From contig OY754982.1 in NCBI GenBank assembly GCA_963576475.1, positions 15,256,217 to 15,320,216 on the forward strand: a DNA stretch of 64,000 nucleotides, read 5' to 3'. The notes under the pieces were generated by a model. The model did not search any database. It saw only the letters and a program-made list of their open reading frames with translations, and was not told where the DNA came from. The stretch is from Molanna angustata. Its lineage: Eukaryota > Arthropoda > Insecta > Trichoptera > Molannidae. Below are positions 33,740 through 45,423 of the stretch, in pieces. The number at the start of each line of letters is the position of its first letter. Position 1 is the stretch's first letter. Made by a program: the position numbers and the translations under genes.

Positions 33740-34145
33740 TACAATGCATAAAATGTATACACCAAACCCTCGCTTCAAGTCAAGGAATAGCTTTCTCAAG
33801 TCCACAGCCGATCTGCAGACCTCCCAGAAGCAACGTCGAGAGGAGACCTCCCAGATGGACGACCCAATCTCTGCATGGATGGACACAAGCGAAAAGGTGA
33901 AAAGGGCGCATTATCTGCCATTCCCAATATGGAAGACATTGAACAGGCTGAGTGTGAGTGTGAGCGGCTGCAAGAGCAACCTGCACAGGTGGGGTTTCTC
34001 GATGGAAGACGACCATCCGCTGTCCTGTCCAGAACTGGACGAAGGCTGTCATATAGACGACCTGATAAGATTAACCGACAGGGCAATTTCCGCCGCCACA
34101 CATTGGAGTGGCAAAATCAGCGTTCCGGACTCGTTAAGTAAGTAA
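33740..34145 (+). pseudogene. LINE ORF2 C-terminal zinc-motif fragment
   Basis: WKTLNRLSVSVSGCKSNLHR, WGFSMEDDHPLSCPELDE, GCHIDDLIRLTDRAISAATH, WSGKISV. It is the counterpart of 63.34-63.55 kb. The W.xLNRLRxxxGRCKxNLxxWG...C...C(P)...DLxxxxxxAIxxxxxW pattern is the Cys-containing tail of a LINE RT. Here part of the Cys/His cluster has been deleted. Confidence 0.68.
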
Positions 34146-34204
34146 TGCATAAAATCAAGAATAAAATTATAATACAAAAAAGTATCAAATAACAAATTAA
34201 ATTA

Positions 34205-34860
34205 TACTCCATGATTCTATTAACCCTTTTTATATTGTTTAACTTGAAAGTGTGTTTTTTTTTATTTTGTTACGTAGCTGTTCATGATTTGACTCTTACA
34301 TCCGTTGGAAGTTCATTGAAAAAATGTTCTGTCATGTATGTGTATAATGGTGTTGCGCAAATTATATGTTTAATTTTGGATGTACCTAATGATATTGTCT
34401 TTTGCTTTCAATTTTTATTTTTTTCGGTTCCGCTCATGACATTTATTTTTAAACACTGCCTTGCATCCTGTATAAGTGGCAAATGCAGTGTTTTGATTGC
34501 TTCCCCTACTAACTAAATACCTTCATATTTGCTCGTTCTATCATTTTTTTTTGTATGTCTAAAATATCGGTAAACTGGACGACATAAACATCATTATCCG
34601 TGGCTCTGCAATCAAAGTCGGATCTTGGCCTCCTGTACAGTTCGCCTTCGTGACTTTCAGTTTTGGGCAGGTTTACGACAGTTCTGGACAACTCCGTCCA
34701 ACCACCGAAGTTTCAACCTTCCAGCTCTCTGACCTTCCTGGTACTCTATTCAAAATCGCTTTTAGGATGTCCACATCTCCCATTCTTTGTACACGTCCGC
34801 CCCACCTAAATCTCCCAATCTCCCTGGTGATGATGGGATCTTTGTAAAGATCCATAAACA
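34205..34860 (-). pseudogene. LINE C-terminus and 3' region, copy 1
   Basis: The minus frame from 34855 reads LYKDPIITREIGRFRWGGRV, QRMGDVDILKAILNRVPGR, the GRxRWxGHVxRM...KAxLxxxPxGR tail of RTE-like ORF2. The following 34.39-34.63 kb is near-identical to 38.29-38.53 kb, so it is repetitive 3' sequence of the same family. Confidence 0.65.
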
Positions 34861-34869
34861 GAACAACAT

Positions 34870-35455
34870 AATACCTACAATATTATAAAATGTACGCACT
34901 TTGATGAAATACAATATTTGAGCACATAATTAAATTTCTTGAATATCTTATGTAAATTTTAAAAAAATATATCTACAAATTATGCACAAAAATCATATAA
35001 TTTAATTTTTTTTTAATAGTAAAGCAAAAACAAAAACAATTTATAATCAGAAATATTCAGAGGAGTGCTATTATGTTTATTTAAATCCGAATATGATGAT
35101 ATATTTTATTGATGTGATGATTGATTCAGATTGTACACAAAAACACAAGACACATTCTTGTTTACGATAAATATAATTTACAAACATTGCATTAGGAAAA
35201 CCTTCAAATAAAACAAACTCGGATGAACAAGCAGAAAATGCAATCATTATAATTATTGTAGCCGTAAACATCACACAAACACACACACAACTCGCATTGG
35301 CCTTTTTAACCTTGGGAATCTCAGAAGACAATTAGAATTATTTACACAATCAACACGATTCAACGCACGTCTAGTTTTTGTGAATAATCCAAACTTGAAC
35401 GAGAAAAAATCAATAGTAAATGAGTGAGAAAGAAAAAATTTAAAATTATAAATTA
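34870..35455. other. No gene recognised
   Basis: AT-rich with a short (CA)n stretch near 35.28 kb. The 84-residue minus frame at 35077-35331 has no recognised motif. Confidence 0.4.
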
Positions 35456-35457
35456 AT

Positions 35458-36215
35458 TCTTATTCTTCTTCAAGTGAAATCTCCTCTTAGGAGGTTGGCG
35501 GGATGCGTATTTACCTTTCCGTGTTAATTAGGAGGCAAGTACTGCCAAGAATTAGGCAGTAGTTTATTGCGCTAATGCACTTAAAAACTCGTCTTGAATT
35601 CAAGGCACGCGTCTTTCAATCGTACACAGGTTTATTAATTTTACTATGCGTATTGATTGAGCGTTGCAAGGCTGTGTTAGAGGCATTTTTTGTGTATGAT
35701 TTGTTTTTGTTTTAATATATTAATCTACACACATCTACATTATATCATAAAAAAATCGTTAAACAATTTTTTTGCATGAGATTGGTACTCTTGAATTTTT
35801 CAATGAAATAATTACACTATACGTCGTAATTACCTTCACAAGATATAGAGCATCGAATTTTACATCAATAATTATCCTTGTCTCCTTCGTAATTTACAAT
35901 TTTAAAATTGTCCAAATAACAATTTTAATTTCCATATTACTTAAAGACTTAAAACTTCATGGCTATATATGTTCCATATTCAATCATTGTGTTCTGTGTT
36001 CAATAATTAATTGCCTTGAATTGAACAAGTATTAGCAGGAACGCAAGCGCAACAAACTAGTGCCTAATTCGAGGTAGTACTTGCCTCCGAATCAACCCGG
36101 AAATGTAAATACGCTGGCGGGATATCTCTAGCATGTTCACTGCGGACCTAAACAGCGATGCAGTGCCCTTTCTGAACTACTGCCATAGATTTTGGAGCCA
36201 AGAAACACTTCGAAG
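35458..36215. repeat. Inverted pair of LINE-tail-like sequence
   Basis: 35480-35575 (CTCCTCTTAGGAGGTTGGCG, GGAGGCAAGTACTGCC) pairs in reverse with 36045-36140 (GTAGTACTTGCCTCC, GTAAATACGCTGGCGGGATA). The distal 35458-35480 and 36140-36210 pieces resemble LINE 3' ends of the TTCTTCTTCAAGTG type. The 470 bp between the arms is AT-rich and unrecognised. Confidence 0.5.
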
Positions 36216-36219
36216 TCCT

Positions 36220-37700
36220 GGTCCTCTCCTCTCTTATAATTATGTATAAGATAATTTCTGTTTGATATTTAAAAATAATACACAATTTCCTATTTATATC
36301 AATGTCATGTTATAAACTTAACTAAGCATGACATATTGCAAGTAATTAAAATAAAGCGCTTTAAAGTTTTGTCGGAGTTCACAAACTACGAAAATCAATC
36401 ACTTTAAATAACTTGCCAAAGCAACTTAGCGCATATTCAATCTTGTATTATCTCTGGTTATATATTTTGGATTGTGGCTTAATTTGATCCCAATCAATCA
36501 AACAATAATAGTTGGAAATTTTAATTTGCGAAAAATAAAACATACCTCGCGGAGCCGCGAGATTTTAAAATCAATTGCATAAATAATAATTGACTTAGCA
36601 TCAAGTTAGAAATGGAAATTTAAAAACAACATATGAAGAAACGTGTATTTTTTTTTATTTAATACGCAAAAAGTGATAAAAGTTGATTTACGTCAACGGT
36701 TCGAAACATTTTTTTTTATAAGATTGTAAAATTATAATATGAAATTAGGACAGAAAATATTGAATTCCTGATACCTTCTTCTGCTCATAAATGATGTTTT
36801 TTTAATAAACATGCAACAAAAATAAATATGAAATATTTGTTGGGAAAATTGCCTAAATCCAACAAATAAGCAAAAGCTCCCTTGGAATGTTTTTTTTTTA
36901 CCATAAAACGGCGCTATAAACTTTAGATGATGATTATTATTATTAATGCCCAGTATTAACTCCAAAATAGAAACTAACATAAAGACAAGTAAACAATAAT
37001 GGATAATTTTTAGTCCATTTTTTTATTAATTCATACATCAAAACCCATAACCGAAGAATAGTAATAAGAGATAAACATAATAATATGATTTGTTTTGGCA
37101 AAGAATTCAATAAAACCTAATAATGTCACGAACAACATTGAAGGATTTTAATCTTTGTGTTTTTTTTTTTGGGAAAAATGCCATAATTAACTCTGGTTTC
37201 ATATTGCTTAGCAAATGTCGAGAACGAGATTTATGGATATAAATCTACATGTCGTTATTTTGAAAAAAAAAACGTTTTAGAGTATTCTAATTTCAAAGGT
37301 ACTAAGGTTTTATATCGCGCGACAAAATCCACGAACGAGAACGATTGAAAAGAACGAGTCGTTTTGAAGAACGATGTCTCAAGTATTGATTCCTAAAATA
37401 CAACTTGAATAAAAGCATGTCAAACATTGTGAGTATGATGATGTCGACAAAGACGCAACACAATCGATAACATCAGAGGGAAGAATTATTATTCGTAATA
37501 TTTGAAAAGCAGCCATGTCTGTGAGCGTGTCGGTCTAATGACAAAATAATACTGAGTGCAAGCAAATTATAGTATTTAGCCATACCTAACATAAAGCAGC
37601 ACACTAATAGTTCAGTTGGCCAAGGACACGATACAATGTACATACACAACCTATGAAAACACCTAAACTCACACAACCATCCAGCAACGAGTCTTGTTAA
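36220..37700. other. No gene recognised
   Basis: AT-rich. No repeat match or coding signal. Confidence 0.4.
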
Positions 37701-37701
37701 A

Positions 37702-37800
37702 ATGGGTGGGCTGTGGCCAACACTAAACTCTCCACTATAATTACTGCCCTATACCCATGACACTGCCACGCACCACGGTGGAAATAAATAAAGAACTTTA
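37702..37800 (+). repeat. Repeat family B 5'-end fragment
   Basis: GGGTGGGCTGTGGCCAACAC, TAAACTCTCCACTATAATTA, followed by unrelated sequence. Confidence 0.5.
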
Positions 37801-37804
37801 TTAT

Positions 37805-38290
37805 TTTATTAGTCCTCTAAGTGCAGTATCTCCACTGGAGTAGTTTTCGAGTAAATTTACCAAGCACGTATCAAAAGGTTTTATTTATTTAAATTCATAA
37901 TGAAAATTAAATTACATTACATTAGATAAACAATGATAAAGTAGGTACAATAAATTTAATAAATATACAATGTAATAAAATGCTGATAAAAATCGCAGAG
38001 CAAAATAAGACTGAAATATAAGCGCCCCTGGAATGATCATGAATCATGGCGATATATAAATTATTTGATGTAACCACTCCATTAGCCCATGGGCACGTTC
38101 TGTAGTGTACGTTATTTTTAATTATAATTTTACAACTACTTATCACTCCTAATATTTTTTAATAGGATAAACTTATTTTATAATTTTTGGGACAGTAAAA
38201 AAGATTTACTGCATTTATATTATGAGCAGATGATTAATCAACATAGAAAGGATGTATGGCAATTTTCTTCGCACATATGTAGATGAAATG
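37805..38290. other. No gene recognised
   Basis: AT-rich spacer. Confidence 0.35.
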
Positions 38291-38291
38291 T

Positions 38292-38530
38292 AATGATATT
38301 GTCTTTTGATCTCAATTTTTATTTCTTTTCGGTTCCGCTCACATAATTTATTTATAAACACTGCCTTGCATCCTGTCTGTATAAGTGGAGAATGCAGTGT
38401 TTTGATTGCCTCCCCTACTAATTGAATACCTTCGGATTTGCTCGTTCCATCTTATTTTTATGACTAAAAATCGGTAAACTGGACTACATAAACATCATTA
38501 TCCGTGGCTATGCAATCCATGTCGGATCTT
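38292..38530 (-). repeat. LINE 3' region, copy 2
   Basis: Collinear with 34390-34628 (TTTTCGGTTCCGCTCA, AAACACTGCCTTGCATCCTG, CATCATTATCCGTGGCT). Confidence 0.65.
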
Positions 38531-38539
38531 GGCATTTAT

Positions 38540-39190
38540 GTCGGATTGTAAAAGTACCACATTTGTTTTTGAAACAGCTCATGCACCCAGTTATTTATTT
38601 CAAATTAATTGTTTTTCACTAATATTAAAAAAAAAATCACGGAATGGAAATATTAATACCCTCAATATATGGTCAAAAATTTGAATTTAAATAGTACATC
38701 TTTCATTTTTTTTATATATTTTATTATATATGCAACCCACCCCTAGAATACATAGTGATTTGTGCGAAACGAAAGAAAAATATGAAAATTAATAGTGAAT
38801 GTTACGGCTTACGGATTAATACCACTATTTAAGATATTGCGGAATTAATCGATAAGAAATGAGACATGTTAGAGTTGTACCCAAACATTTTGAACTGTCC
38901 GACGAGAAGGGGGGCGGTTTGCACGTAAACATTATTCAGTATTTGAAAAGTCAATAAAGTGGTTTTTGAAAAAAAAAATGGATTAAGTGCAATTTAGCTC
39001 AGCAGGGCATAACCGCAGAAAACGTAAAATATGTCTTTAGTTGAAGATTACGTAACTGACGTTTCATTTCGCACTGTAATACGCAAATGAAATTTAATCT
39101 CCCCTTAACTTTTAACTTGGATTGCCAAATCCAGCGATTTCAGGTCCAAGTCGAATACCGGGCCATAATAAGTGTACATTTTTTTCATCT
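38540..39190. other. No gene recognised
   Basis: AT-rich. GGGCGGTTTGCACGTAAAC near 38.92 kb resembles 24.58 kb (GGAGGCTGTTTGCACATATA), hinting at another dispersed repeat. Confidence 0.4.
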
Positions 39191-39194
39191 AATG

Positions 39195-39960
39195 TAAAAT
39201 GAAACATAAAAAGGTACTTGTCTATAGAAATGCATACAACATTAAAATACGAAATCAATAACTCATTTCTTTCATACGGAATGTATTTAATGTGTTAAGT
39301 ATATTCATTTTTCAAACAAATATGCAATAACACATTTAATATAACAAAGATTGTTTCTAAAGTTTGACAATCCCTGAAGCATCCAGCAATATTTCTATTT
39401 TTTTTTTATTTTGACTTGAAATCATAGAGAAGTAATCAACGGACATCAGCTATCGGACAACGGACATCAGCTATCAGTGGACCTTCAACATATACGAACA
39501 AGTCGCTTGTCGAACTCCTTTATTAATACAGCAGCCCGACTGTGGAACGATCTTCCGAATTCTGTGTTTCCATCTTCGTACAACCCGGGTCTTTTTAAAA
39601 TCCGAATTAATAAACTCTTTTCTAGATTGCAAACCCCTCCCAACGCTACGTAGTGCGCTTCTTCGGAAGAGTAAAATGGACCCAAATCCTAATAGTTGGC
39701 GTCCCCTACGTAGACATGTTAAAAAAAAAAGCTATGGAAAACTAATCAACTGTAATATTATATCAATTTGTTATAAGTCGATCGTTTTGGGCTGTAGAAA
39801 GGACACAAAAAGTGTACAGCATGCGCCGTACACCATACATACAAAAACGTCACGACATAACTCAAAAGTGTGAATTCTCTACATGAAACCCGTCGACAAA
39901 TCGACGTAAAAAATGTTAAATCGTGACTCTCAACTATACCATAGTAGCGTAGAGTTAAAA
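39195..39960 (+). repeat. Repeat family B-related copy split by a LINE tail
   Basis: 39.20-39.48 and 39.73-39.96 kb are collinear with 58.66-59.22 kb (GGGCTGTAGAAAGGACACAA, CGCCGTACACCATACATACA). The LINE tail 39482-39730 lies between. Confidence 0.65.
39482..39730 (+). pseudogene. LINE 3' end, copy 2 of the family at 30 kb
   Basis: Almost identical to 30158-30408 and ending in an A-tract. It is 5'-truncated inside ORF2 and inserted in a family-B-related repeat. AGCTAT on both sides is a possible short target duplication. The high identity suggests a recently active LINE family. Confidence 0.8.
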
Positions 39961-40239
39961 TATGACATTGAAATTATGAATATTATGGAAAAAATTTGGT
40001 TCAGATAGTAACTGAGTATGTTGTATTGATACAATTTGTAAAGGTAATGCACAATGCACATGTGTGTGTGTGTGTGTGTGTGCAATGTGGCTGTATGTGT
40101 TATGTATTTACACTACCAGTTAATTATATAATCAAAACAAGATAATTGTGGTTCACATGCAAAAACCATAAAGATTACAATATTTTCTTATACGTAACGC
40201 ACATGATGATATAAATACCTACAACAATACTTGTGCTAA

Positions 40240-40348
40240 AATTTATTATATCTCGATAGAGACGAAGTTGCAAAATAAATTTTATAGGAGAACCAGGAAA
40301 TCAGGCACCTACAGTTGGTTAACGTGATCACTTTGAGCGCTTGCGCAA
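40240..40348 (+). repeat. Repeat family A fragment
   Basis: GATAGAGACGAAGTTGCAAA, GGAGAACCAGGAAATCAGGC, GTTAACGTGATCACTTTGAG. Truncated by the adjacent small element. Confidence 0.65.
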
Positions 40349-40594
40349 ATTTAACACGCACCCAATAACATGTTTCCACATTACGGAGACCTTACGATAT
40401 TAATCGTTTCAAAGATACAGACTGGAAACAAATTTAAAAATTGTGTCTCCTCAACTGAGAGACACATCTAGACAACTGAGCCACAAGGTCCGACAATTTT
40501 TGAATATTATATATATGATGTTGTATGTCTATTTTACATAATTTATCGTAAGTCTCCAGAATGTGGCAACTTGTTATTGGGTGTGTGTTAAATA
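40349..40594. mobile_element. Small TIR element (MITE), about 245 bp
   Basis: The left end is ATTTAACACGCACCCAATAA and the right end TTATTGGGTGTGTGTTAAAT, with ATGTTTCCACATTACGG / AGAATGTGGCAACTTG pairing next. It is inserted into family A. The interior holds a short tRNA-A-box-like stretch (TGGCTCAGTTGTCTAGA, minus strand) without a B box. Confidence 0.6.
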
Positions 40595-40612
40595 ATTACA
40601 TATTTGACATAG

Positions 40613-40994
40613 TACACCGTATTCAGTAACTATTGTAACTAAGATAGGAACATACTAAAATTGTAGATTTTAGATTTACGGTCTTATTTCACCGTTATAA
40701 AATGTCAACTTGGACCAAATGGAATAGGTACGTACCTATATTGGCCGGAACGTTCTTAAAAAGTTACTGAATTAGACGTATTTTGAATAATTATGAAAAT
40801 GATGAAAATTTCATAATTATTCATAATACGTCTGATTCAGTAACTTTTTAAGAACGTTCCGGCCAAAATAGGTACGTTCCTATTCAATTTAGTCCAAGTT
40901 TATATTTTATAACGCTGAAATAAGACGGTAAATTTAAAATCTACAATTTTAGAACGTTCATAATTTAGTTACAATACTTACTGAATACGGGGTA
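40613..40994. mobile_element. Palindromic MITE, about 380 bp
   Basis: The two halves mirror each other around 40806 (GAAAATGATGAAAATTTC): CACCGTATTCAGTAAC at the left against TACTGAATACGGGGT at the right, and AACGTTCTTAAAAAGTTACT against AGTAACTTTTTAAGAACGTT inside. Decayed single halves occur at 42.29-42.43 and 42.73-42.87 kb. Confidence 0.75.
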
Positions 40995-41069
40995 ATACCT
41001 GTTAGTTGCCCTAGAATGGCCTAGAAGCTACATACATAAAATAAAAAAAATTAAATAATTTAAAAAAAT

Positions 41070-41180
41070 AGTGAAAACATCATCGCCATATACGGAATGA
41101 AGACGAAACTTTTTCTTACATTATCTATTAAGAAATTAATGGGTAAATAATGAAAGCTACAATCGACATAAAAGAACGCA
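41070..41180 (+). repeat. Repeat family A fragment
   Basis: AAAACATCATCGCCATATAC, GAATGAAGACGAAAC and GGTAAATAATGAAAGCTAC match the 3' part of the unit near 1.3-1.4 and 43.95 kb. Confidence 0.55.
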
Positions 41181-41184
41181 TACC

Positions 41185-41425
41185 TACATACCATAACGCC
41201 ATACCCCTCACGGGATAGGCAGAGAGAACCGGATACCACATATTTCTATCTTGAAACACATTCATCGCCTCGTCAACATTAATGCATCGTTTCATACGTC
41301 ATGTTTCTGGTATTCTTGCTTCTTTCATTTCCATCTTTCAATAAGTTATTCACGTCATTTTTGGAAGACCCGGACTTCTTGTTCCATTCCTATAGACTTT
41401 GTATATTTTCTTCGTCAACAAGAAG
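41185..41425 (-). repeat. RTE-like 3'-end fragment
   Basis: CATACCCCTCACGGGATAGG, CAGAGAGAACCGGATACC and TTGGAAGACCCGGACTTC parallel the 3' end of the RTE copy at 14.5-14.7 kb. Confidence 0.6.
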
Positions 41426-41429
41426 AATA

Positions 41430-42290
41430 ATATCTACTGTATTTAATTTTTCAAAGAACCATTATTGATGAAACTCCATAGAAACGTAATGAAATTTTGT
41501 ATTTGGAAAATAAAAAATCAATGTGGTTTTACGGTCTTATTCATAATCACTTATGTTTATATTGTAGACAATGTTGTGGATTGTATTTTAGCGAGACATC
41601 ATTTATTTTGTAGGACTCCATAAATCAAATGAGCTAAAAAATACTATATATTCTGCATGAAAGTGAATTAATTGTCTATAGGAAATGATAAAATTATATC
41701 GGTTGGTACCAATAAAAAGATAAATTTAATGTAGAATTAGAAAGTAATATATCACAACACATCCCTAGTACAAACATAATAATATTTTAAGCTAGTTTGA
41801 GAACTCGGAACCGGAAACAGACAGACATCTATGTATGAAGTACCTACCTATAGGTAGATAAAATTAGAATTATTTTAAAACCGCAATAAGATACCGTAGT
41901 ATATAAATATGAAAGACAACAAAACATGGATATAATTTGCCGATTTTGATTGGCATAAATTTCGATAACGTTTTTATCATTTCGCTGGCGGCAAACAGTT
42001 TGAATTGAATTGAATATTCGCCGTTCGATAAATGAATAAAATAAAACTAACTTTTTGTTACTTTGATACAATACAGCGAATCGAAACAAGATGATACGTT
42101 TTAATATAAGAGATTATTATGACACAAAAAATTGTAGTTTTAATTTTAAATATCGAGTTATCAAAAAACATCTCGAATATCACATAGGCTGCGCAGAGCG
42201 CAAATTTGTGTTTTTTACTAGGTTGATAGTTGCACGAACCATCCCCATCTCCGCCGAAATATTTGCCGATAACTATACATAACAATGCGT
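41430..42290. other. No gene recognised
   Basis: AT-rich sequence. Several short frames overlap on both strands at 41.84-42.29 kb but none has a recognisable motif. Confidence 0.4.
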
Positions 42291-42492
42291 CCAATTCAGT
42301 AATTTTTTGAACTAAAATAGGTACATTCTAAAATTTTAGAAATAAGGTCATTTGAACTAATTTCGTATTCTGTAACTGACGTCGTTCATAAAACTAAAAT
42401 CTACAAAATTAGTGCACCGTAGATAATTAATTTGAACCCAAATTGTCTATGGGGCAGACTACGCATGCTCATGTCATGTCGCCGTGATGTCG

Positions 42493-42508
42493 CCTAACCT
42501 AACCTAAC
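42493..42508. repeat. Three copies of CCTAA
   Basis: CCTAACCTAACCTAAC, the insect telomeric pentamer (TTAGG) on the other strand. Too short to be more than suggestive. Confidence 0.4.
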
Positions 42509-42879
42509 ATTTCAATTGATCTGCACTCATATTCTTTCGTTTTTATTTTCAACATAGCGGAACAAGTGTAAATGATCCATTTTCATTTTTATCACAGCTG
42601 ATGTTTTTAACTTAACTAAAATGTCCAAAACTTCTGTGAAAATAACTAGTAGATACGCTTCCAATTAGGTGTGAACTAAATTCAGGGACGTTTTGACAGT
42701 TGATTAGACAAATGTGGTTATACATAAAATAGAGAATCAAACTAATTCGCGACTTACTTGGAGTAAGAACGTTCCTAAATTTCAGCGTTACAGAATATCA
42801 ACGTGGACTAAGTGAAATACGAACGCACCTTTTTAACCGGAATGTTCTTAAAAAGTTGTAGAATCGGACGTAATATCAT

Positions 42880-43135
42880 AAAGTGGTATGTATACCATCA
42901 TGGTATATCACATAATGTGGGGTAACCAGCGACAGGTGTGCATTACCTTATGAAAGCAAGTACAACACATGCGTTTATGCTCACACACTAGTCTCGTCTC
43001 ACCTAAAAAGACAACATTCAGAATGGGTGGTGAACCTCATTGCTGAACTTTTAAGAGACGTTATTTTGCCCGTTGTATTTTGTATTTTCGACTACCCGGA
43101 ACTTACGGGACAAACAAAAGCGATGGCCGGTGCCT
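42880..43135 (+). repeat. Repeat family C copy 3
   Basis: GTAACCAGCGACAGGTGTGC, TCTCACCTAAAAAGACAACA, TTTGCCCGTTGTATTTTGTA, collinear with 25.44-25.57 kb. Confidence 0.55.
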
Positions 43136-43139
43136 CACA

Positions 43140-43770
43140 GTATAAATTAATTAAATAAAGAAATGTAATAAAGATGCATTTGAGATAGATTTTAGTAACA
43201 TAAATAATATGTTACTAAAATCATAAAGTGGCAGAAAAATAAATGCAAAAAACTTGCAAAATTAAATTTGTTGGCACACAAATAAATGTGGAATGTTATT
43301 ACTTGCTACCTTTATATTGATTTGAAATTGAAAAGGTAAAACGAAATAGATCCCGTGTAATATTATATTTTCAAAGGTTGATATTCTATTGGAAGCAGCT
43401 TTATCGACTGGCATTAAAATGAATGGTTTTCATTTCGATATTTTCAATTAGTAATAAATAGCCGAAACGGCTTTTTGTAAAATTTATGAGGTTCCCAGAC
43501 CGCGGCACAAAATAATAATAATAAGCATTTATTATTGTTATTATTTTTTGCATAAAGATGTTTACATACAAATAACAAAAATAAAAAAGAATATATACGT
43601 TGACAAAAGAATAACAACCTTTACGTGTCAAAAAGACCATACTCAGCTATATTGTGAGGGAAGGCAACTGCCGCAATTTTTTTCCGCATGATTCCACCCC
43701 TAACATACTAAAACAATAAAATAAATGTCACAAAAAATTTAATACAAATATACATATATACAAACATCAG
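43140..43770. other. No gene recognised
   Basis: AT-rich spacer. Confidence 0.35.
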
Positions 43771-43773
43771 CCC

Positions 43774-43861
43774 CCCTAGACAACGTATCATTTAGCTCAA
43801 GAAAAGATAAAAATAAAATATCTCTTCTTGTTTCTTGAGCTAAATGACACGTTGTCTAGGG
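43774..43861. repeat. Near-perfect hairpin, 31-bp arms
   Basis: The left arm starts CCCTAGACAACGTATCATTT and the right arm ends AAATGACACGTTGTCTAGGG. The arms are 31 bp with one mismatch around a 26-base A/T-rich loop. The length and shape fit either a tiny MITE or a small-RNA precursor. The strand cannot be told. Confidence 0.7.
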
Positions 43862-43904
43862 TGGTTGATTCCTGGTGCGGATGGATATTTTTTTAATCAT
43901 GAAA

Positions 43905-44165
43905 TTATGTTCCGTTTGAAAATAAGATAAATAAACACCATCGCCAACTATGAAGTGACGAAGAAACCTTCTTGTAACGCCATCTATTGATAAATTGGTT
44001 TGTAAACAATGAAAACAACAGTCCTTATACATGAGGTGACAATGCTTTCGCACATATGCCACCCCTGAACCGCACCAGAATTATACGCCATTTTTAGCTT
44101 GTTTACTTGCTTGTACCAATGTGTATGTAAATCAAATATTTATATAGTTGCATAAAATCAAACGG
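43905..44165 (+). repeat. Repeat family A copy running into the next unit
   Basis: CACCATCGCCAACTATGAAG, GTAACGCCATCTATTGA, CAATGCTTTCGCACATATGC, CTTGTACCAATGTGTATGTA, followed head-to-tail by the unit start AATCAAATATTTATATAG. Confidence 0.75.
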
Positions 44166-44166
44166 A

Positions 44167-44365
44167 AAAAATCCAATGATTGCGTACATGCAACTATAAA
44201 AAATCCAATGTTTGCGTACATGCAACTATAAAAAATCCAATGTTTGCGTACATGCAACTATAAAAAATCCAATGTTTGCGTACATGCAACTATAAAAAAA
44301 TCCCATGTTTGCGTACATGCAACTATAAAAAAATCAAATGTTTGAGTACACGCAACTATAAAATT
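44167..44365. repeat. 32-33 bp minisatellite, about six units
   Basis: The unit is CCAATGTTTGCGTACATGCA plus ACTATAAAAAAT. Starts fall at 44173, 44205, 44237, 44269, 44302 and 44335. The unit is the reverse complement of the head of family A (GCAAACATTGGATTTTTT), so the array grew from an inverted piece of that repeat. Confidence 0.92.
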
Positions 44366-44369
44366 ATTC

Positions 44370-44755
44370 TAAAACAATTTTGTATTTCATATAAATTAAA
44401 CAAGAATGCTATACTTATTGCATAAAACCAGGAGTATTTTTGTGAATATATTTTTACGTGAAGAAAATTTTGAAAAGGATTTAATTACTTGTTTTTATTT
44501 ACAAAATGCGTTTTAAGGTAAATAACAAGCACTGTGTCAAATATCGATTCAACAGGCACCCAATAACAAGTAGTCTCACTTCGGGAACATGAGACATTGA
44601 TCGCCTTACAAATCCAGATTTAGTGATGAGTAATTGAAATACCAGGACCGTGGTGGTCTTGATCCTGATCTTTCACGTGATGGTATTGCAGTGAGACGTG
44701 CATTGTTTATTGCAAGACAAACAAAGACTGCAATCTAGTTTTACTCATTATAAAT
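44370..44755. other. No gene recognised
   Basis: It contains a degraded CACCCAATAACAAGT end motif at 44.56 kb. Nothing else. Confidence 0.4.
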
Positions 44756-44761
44756 CCAGGG

Positions 44762-45293
44762 CTGTGTTCAGATTCAACGCTCGACGTCGGCCGTCGAATG
44801 TTCCTGAAGTTGCAGATTATGTTGTTTTTCACACCAATCTTACCTGAACGCTACATCGATTGTTTTAAATGTCAAATGTCATTTATCATACATGCCTCTT
44901 TTTAGGTTATATTTTCATCGAAAGATAACAATTGGGCAGTGGTGTAAATAATGATCTCTCACCTTATATTGGAAATTGTTGAATGATATTTTTATAAATT
45001 AACCTCTTTGTGAATGCATATTGTCATCATAAATAATGTCAACTGATGACAACTGACATATTAGATACCACAGAAACAAATAGAAGTCATCATTCCTCAG
45101 ATGAAATAGAAGTCAACAGATACTATAAGTGTCAGAGCGTTTTTCACCCGACAACTTCATCGAGCGTTTGGTGCGGCGTACACCCGACGTTCAATCTGAA
45201 CGCCACAGAGTGTCTTTCGAAAGTCTGTTTCCGGTTATTATGAACGGCGTGGAGCGTTCACTGAGCGCGCTCGGCGTTCGTTGTGAACGCAAC
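44762..45293. mobile_element. TIR element, about 530 bp, class uncertain
   Basis: The left end is GGGCTGTGTTCAGATTCAAC, then GCTCGACGTCGG. The right end, reversed, is GGGTTGCGTTCACAACGAAC, then GCCGAGCGCGCTC. The ends pair over about 30 bp with mismatches. GC-rich ends and an AT-rich centre are typical of MITEs. CCA occurs on both sides as a possible 3-bp duplication (PIF/Harbinger-like), but this is weak. Confidence 0.6.
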
Positions 45294-45423
45294 CCAGAAT
45301 GAAAAGTAAAATTTTAAACAAAAAAAAAAAACATTTTTTAATTAATCACAATATTTTTTATTTTTATTTTATAATATATATAATAATAACTTGGTATACA
45401 CCACTTATGAGCACAAATAACTG

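Noticed and set aside
44167..44365. CRISPR-like array
   Set aside because: Units are contiguous 32-33 bp with no unique spacers; it is a minisatellite.
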